DNA of 64,000 nt from Antedon mediterranea (Eukaryota; Echinodermata; Crinoidea; Comatulida; Antedonidae). Position 1 is the first letter of the stretch. Every line of letters starts with the position of its first letter. The position numbers and the translations under genes were made by a program. Positions 62,412 through 64,000 of this stretch are shown here, piece after piece. Under the pieces are notes generated by a model. The model was not told the DNA's origin. It saw only the letters and a list, made by a program, of their open reading frames with translations, and did not search any database. The stretch is taken from positions 11,167,001-11,231,000 of the forward strand of contig NC_092674.1 of assembly GCF_964355755.1 (NCBI RefSeq). Direction: 5' to 3'.

Positions 62412-62567
62412 AAATTTTGTTTAGCAATTATTGCTAATCAAACTGATTTTTTAGTCGAGAAACATAGTTTTGTATTGTCTTTTTTGCTACACAATTTTAG
62501 AAATGTGTAGCAATAAGGTTGTTTTGTATAGCTTTTTGCTATGCTACACTGGCAAAATTATTCCCTG
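62412..62567 (+). repeat. interspersed repeat, paired with 51694-51834
   Basis: TTTTGTTTAGCAATTATTGC, TTTTTAGTCGAGAAACATAG, GGTTGTTTTGTATAGC and ATGCTACACTGGCAAAATTA match the reverse complement of the other copy. An extra CTACACAATTTTAGAAATGT segment is inserted here. Confidence 0.65.
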
Positions 62568-62639
62568 ATACTAATAGGCTGTTAATGATGATAATGTAAA
62601 TGATGATAGGACTATTAATGATGATATTAAATGATATGG

Positions 62640-62672
62640 CCATTGATAATGATGATGATGATGATGATGATG
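62640..62672 (+). repeat. GAT microsatellite
   Basis: An almost pure (GAT)n run, with looser GATGAT words on both sides (62580-62770). Confidence 0.85.
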
Positions 62673-62679
62673 GTGATTA

Positions 62680-64000
62680 AGATGATTTGATTCTTATGAT
62701 ACAGGTAGTAATGAAAATGAATGTAAATATTTTTGATAAAGATAATTGATGGTGATGATATTGTTGATAATGCTTATTACGACGATATTGAATAAATGTG
62801 TTGTTACTAAATATAATGAAAACAATCCTGATAGCAAAAGAAGGAGGATGAAGTCATTAACTATCCCTATCACCATCTCTATCTTGAAATTGAATAGCAA
62901 TGCAAACACAATAAAGCATAAGTTATTGTCCTATAAAACCTGGCCTTCTTGGAATTATTTGTTCGTTACGTGGCTATTAAGTGATATTTTTTACCACCTC
63001 CTATTATTCTCACACTATCTATAATTGCGATGGAAGTCTTAACCAGGTTGCCATGTTCATTTTACTCGCCCGAAAGCACTTCTATTTTTATACCGCGTCA
63101 AGTGGCCATAGGCTACTGCATTCCACCACACTTACTCAGAAAAATTGGTATTATTTGAAAACATGTACAATGAGAACAATAGTACTTGTGTTGCATACTG
63201 TTAGTTGTACTTTTCTTTAGTTTTCTAGCCTGAACTTAATTTGTATGTGCAATAGTTGCTCCTGGCTGATGACTAATCCTAGTATGTATGAATATGGAAC
63301 ATTAAAATGTTCAATAAAACATTTAATTTAAACAGGAACCCATTTATGCTCATTGTACATATGCTTTACAGTACAATGACATAGGATACAAGATCTAGTA
63401 AAATAACGTAAGGTCGATGGTTGAATATTCATACTTTGGCACTTAAAGAAGATAGATAATGTTATGAGCAACATTAATGACTACAACATACACTATGAAT
63501 CCACTATTGATAGACACCAAATCTGCAGCCGATTTTGGTAAAGTATCTGTAATTTGTATAGTAGGCCTACCATGCAAATTTAGTGATACAGTATCGCTCA
63601 ACTTTACATGTGATGTTGTATCTAGCCTAGTCAATAACTGCATGTGATTACATAACTTGCCTATGATACTAGACAAGCTATTAGTGGAGATACAATACTG
63701 TACAGAGAATTTGGTGAAATTTTGCTAAAAGTGAAACCCAATAATCACAAGGTCCTAAAAAATGGTCTGCTACAAAAAAGTCCAAATGTTAGTGCCAAGA
63801 ATTGTAATTAAAATCATAACATTTATTCATTTAATATCTAGCCCTTCCTATACTTTGTTTTGGTGGCGCTTCATAGAACTCATTTAATCACAAAGATCAT
63901 AAGAAACAGAATAAATTTAATGTGCTGAACACCGGACTATCCTATATAGCTTTTAAGCTTTGTCTTTATGTGACAAAAAAATGTGCCCATATATAGATAC
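62680..64000. other. unassigned right edge
   Basis: No exon or promoter was recognised. One exact GTAGGCCTAC lies at 63561. GC-richer words near 63060-63110 (CTCGCCCGAAAGC, ATACCGCGTCAAG) are unexplained. Confidence 0.5.

Larger units (their letters stand above)
39894..64000 (-). other. probable upstream intron and/or 5' flank of muscleblind
   Basis: The acceptor at 39894 implies that this stretch begins with intron sequence on the minus strand. Where the intron ends cannot be decided: no non-coding leader exon or promoter CpG island could be identified up to the window edge. The stretch is AT-rich and holds the MITEs, SINE and tandem repeats listed separately. Confidence 0.5.

Overview
The window is AT-rich (roughly 30% GC by eye), intron-dominated animal DNA. 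Its one recognisable host gene is muscleblind (MBNL family, CCCH zinc-finger RNA-binding splicing regulator), on the minus strand. The exon with the start codon and zinc finger 1 lies at 39514-39893. The next coding exon, which completes zinc finger 2, lies at 1847-2059. They are separated by an intron of about 37.5 kb. Both exons have consensus splice sites and join in phase 0 into a 124-residue N-terminal segment. The exons for zinc fingers 3-4 and the C-terminus would lie left of position 1, and the promoter and leader exon(s) to the right, possibly outside the window.

The protein segment, the exon layout, the great abundance of AGGCCT-type palindromes and the types of SINE and MITE suggest an invertebrate deuterostome, most likely an echinoderm. 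This is an inference, not a proof. Nothing looks bacterial, organellar or viral.

Layout. 1-1846: intron after the second coding exon. 1847-2059: coding exon 2. 2060-39513: the giant intron, holding most of the mobile elements. These include three Harbinger-like elements with palindromic arrays and relics of a Myb/SANT-like protein (21073, 27772, 36940), a TA-flanked MITE (14069), a putative hAT-like MITE (12098), a perfect-loop inverted repeat (14761), a CpG-rich repeat of about 1.55 kb with three CRE octamers at a 178-179 bp spacing (16598-18150), and tRNA-derived SINE pieces. 39514-39893: start-codon exon with a 5' leader carrying two upstream ORFs. 39894-64000: probably the upstream intron or 5' flank, with TTAA-flanked MITEs (40425, 43670, 54185, 61975), a well-preserved tRNA-derived SINE (49499), a 24-bp minisatellite of about 0.9 kb (57700-58690) and GAT microsatellites (61010-61280, 62640-62672).

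Two weak gene candidates not tied to muscleblind are a 112-residue signal-peptide-like ORF (60003-60341, minus) and a 25-codon exon-like stretch ending at a splice donor (53339-53413, plus). No intact transposase, tRNA, rRNA or CRISPR array was found. Most other ORFs are the length expected by chance at this composition.
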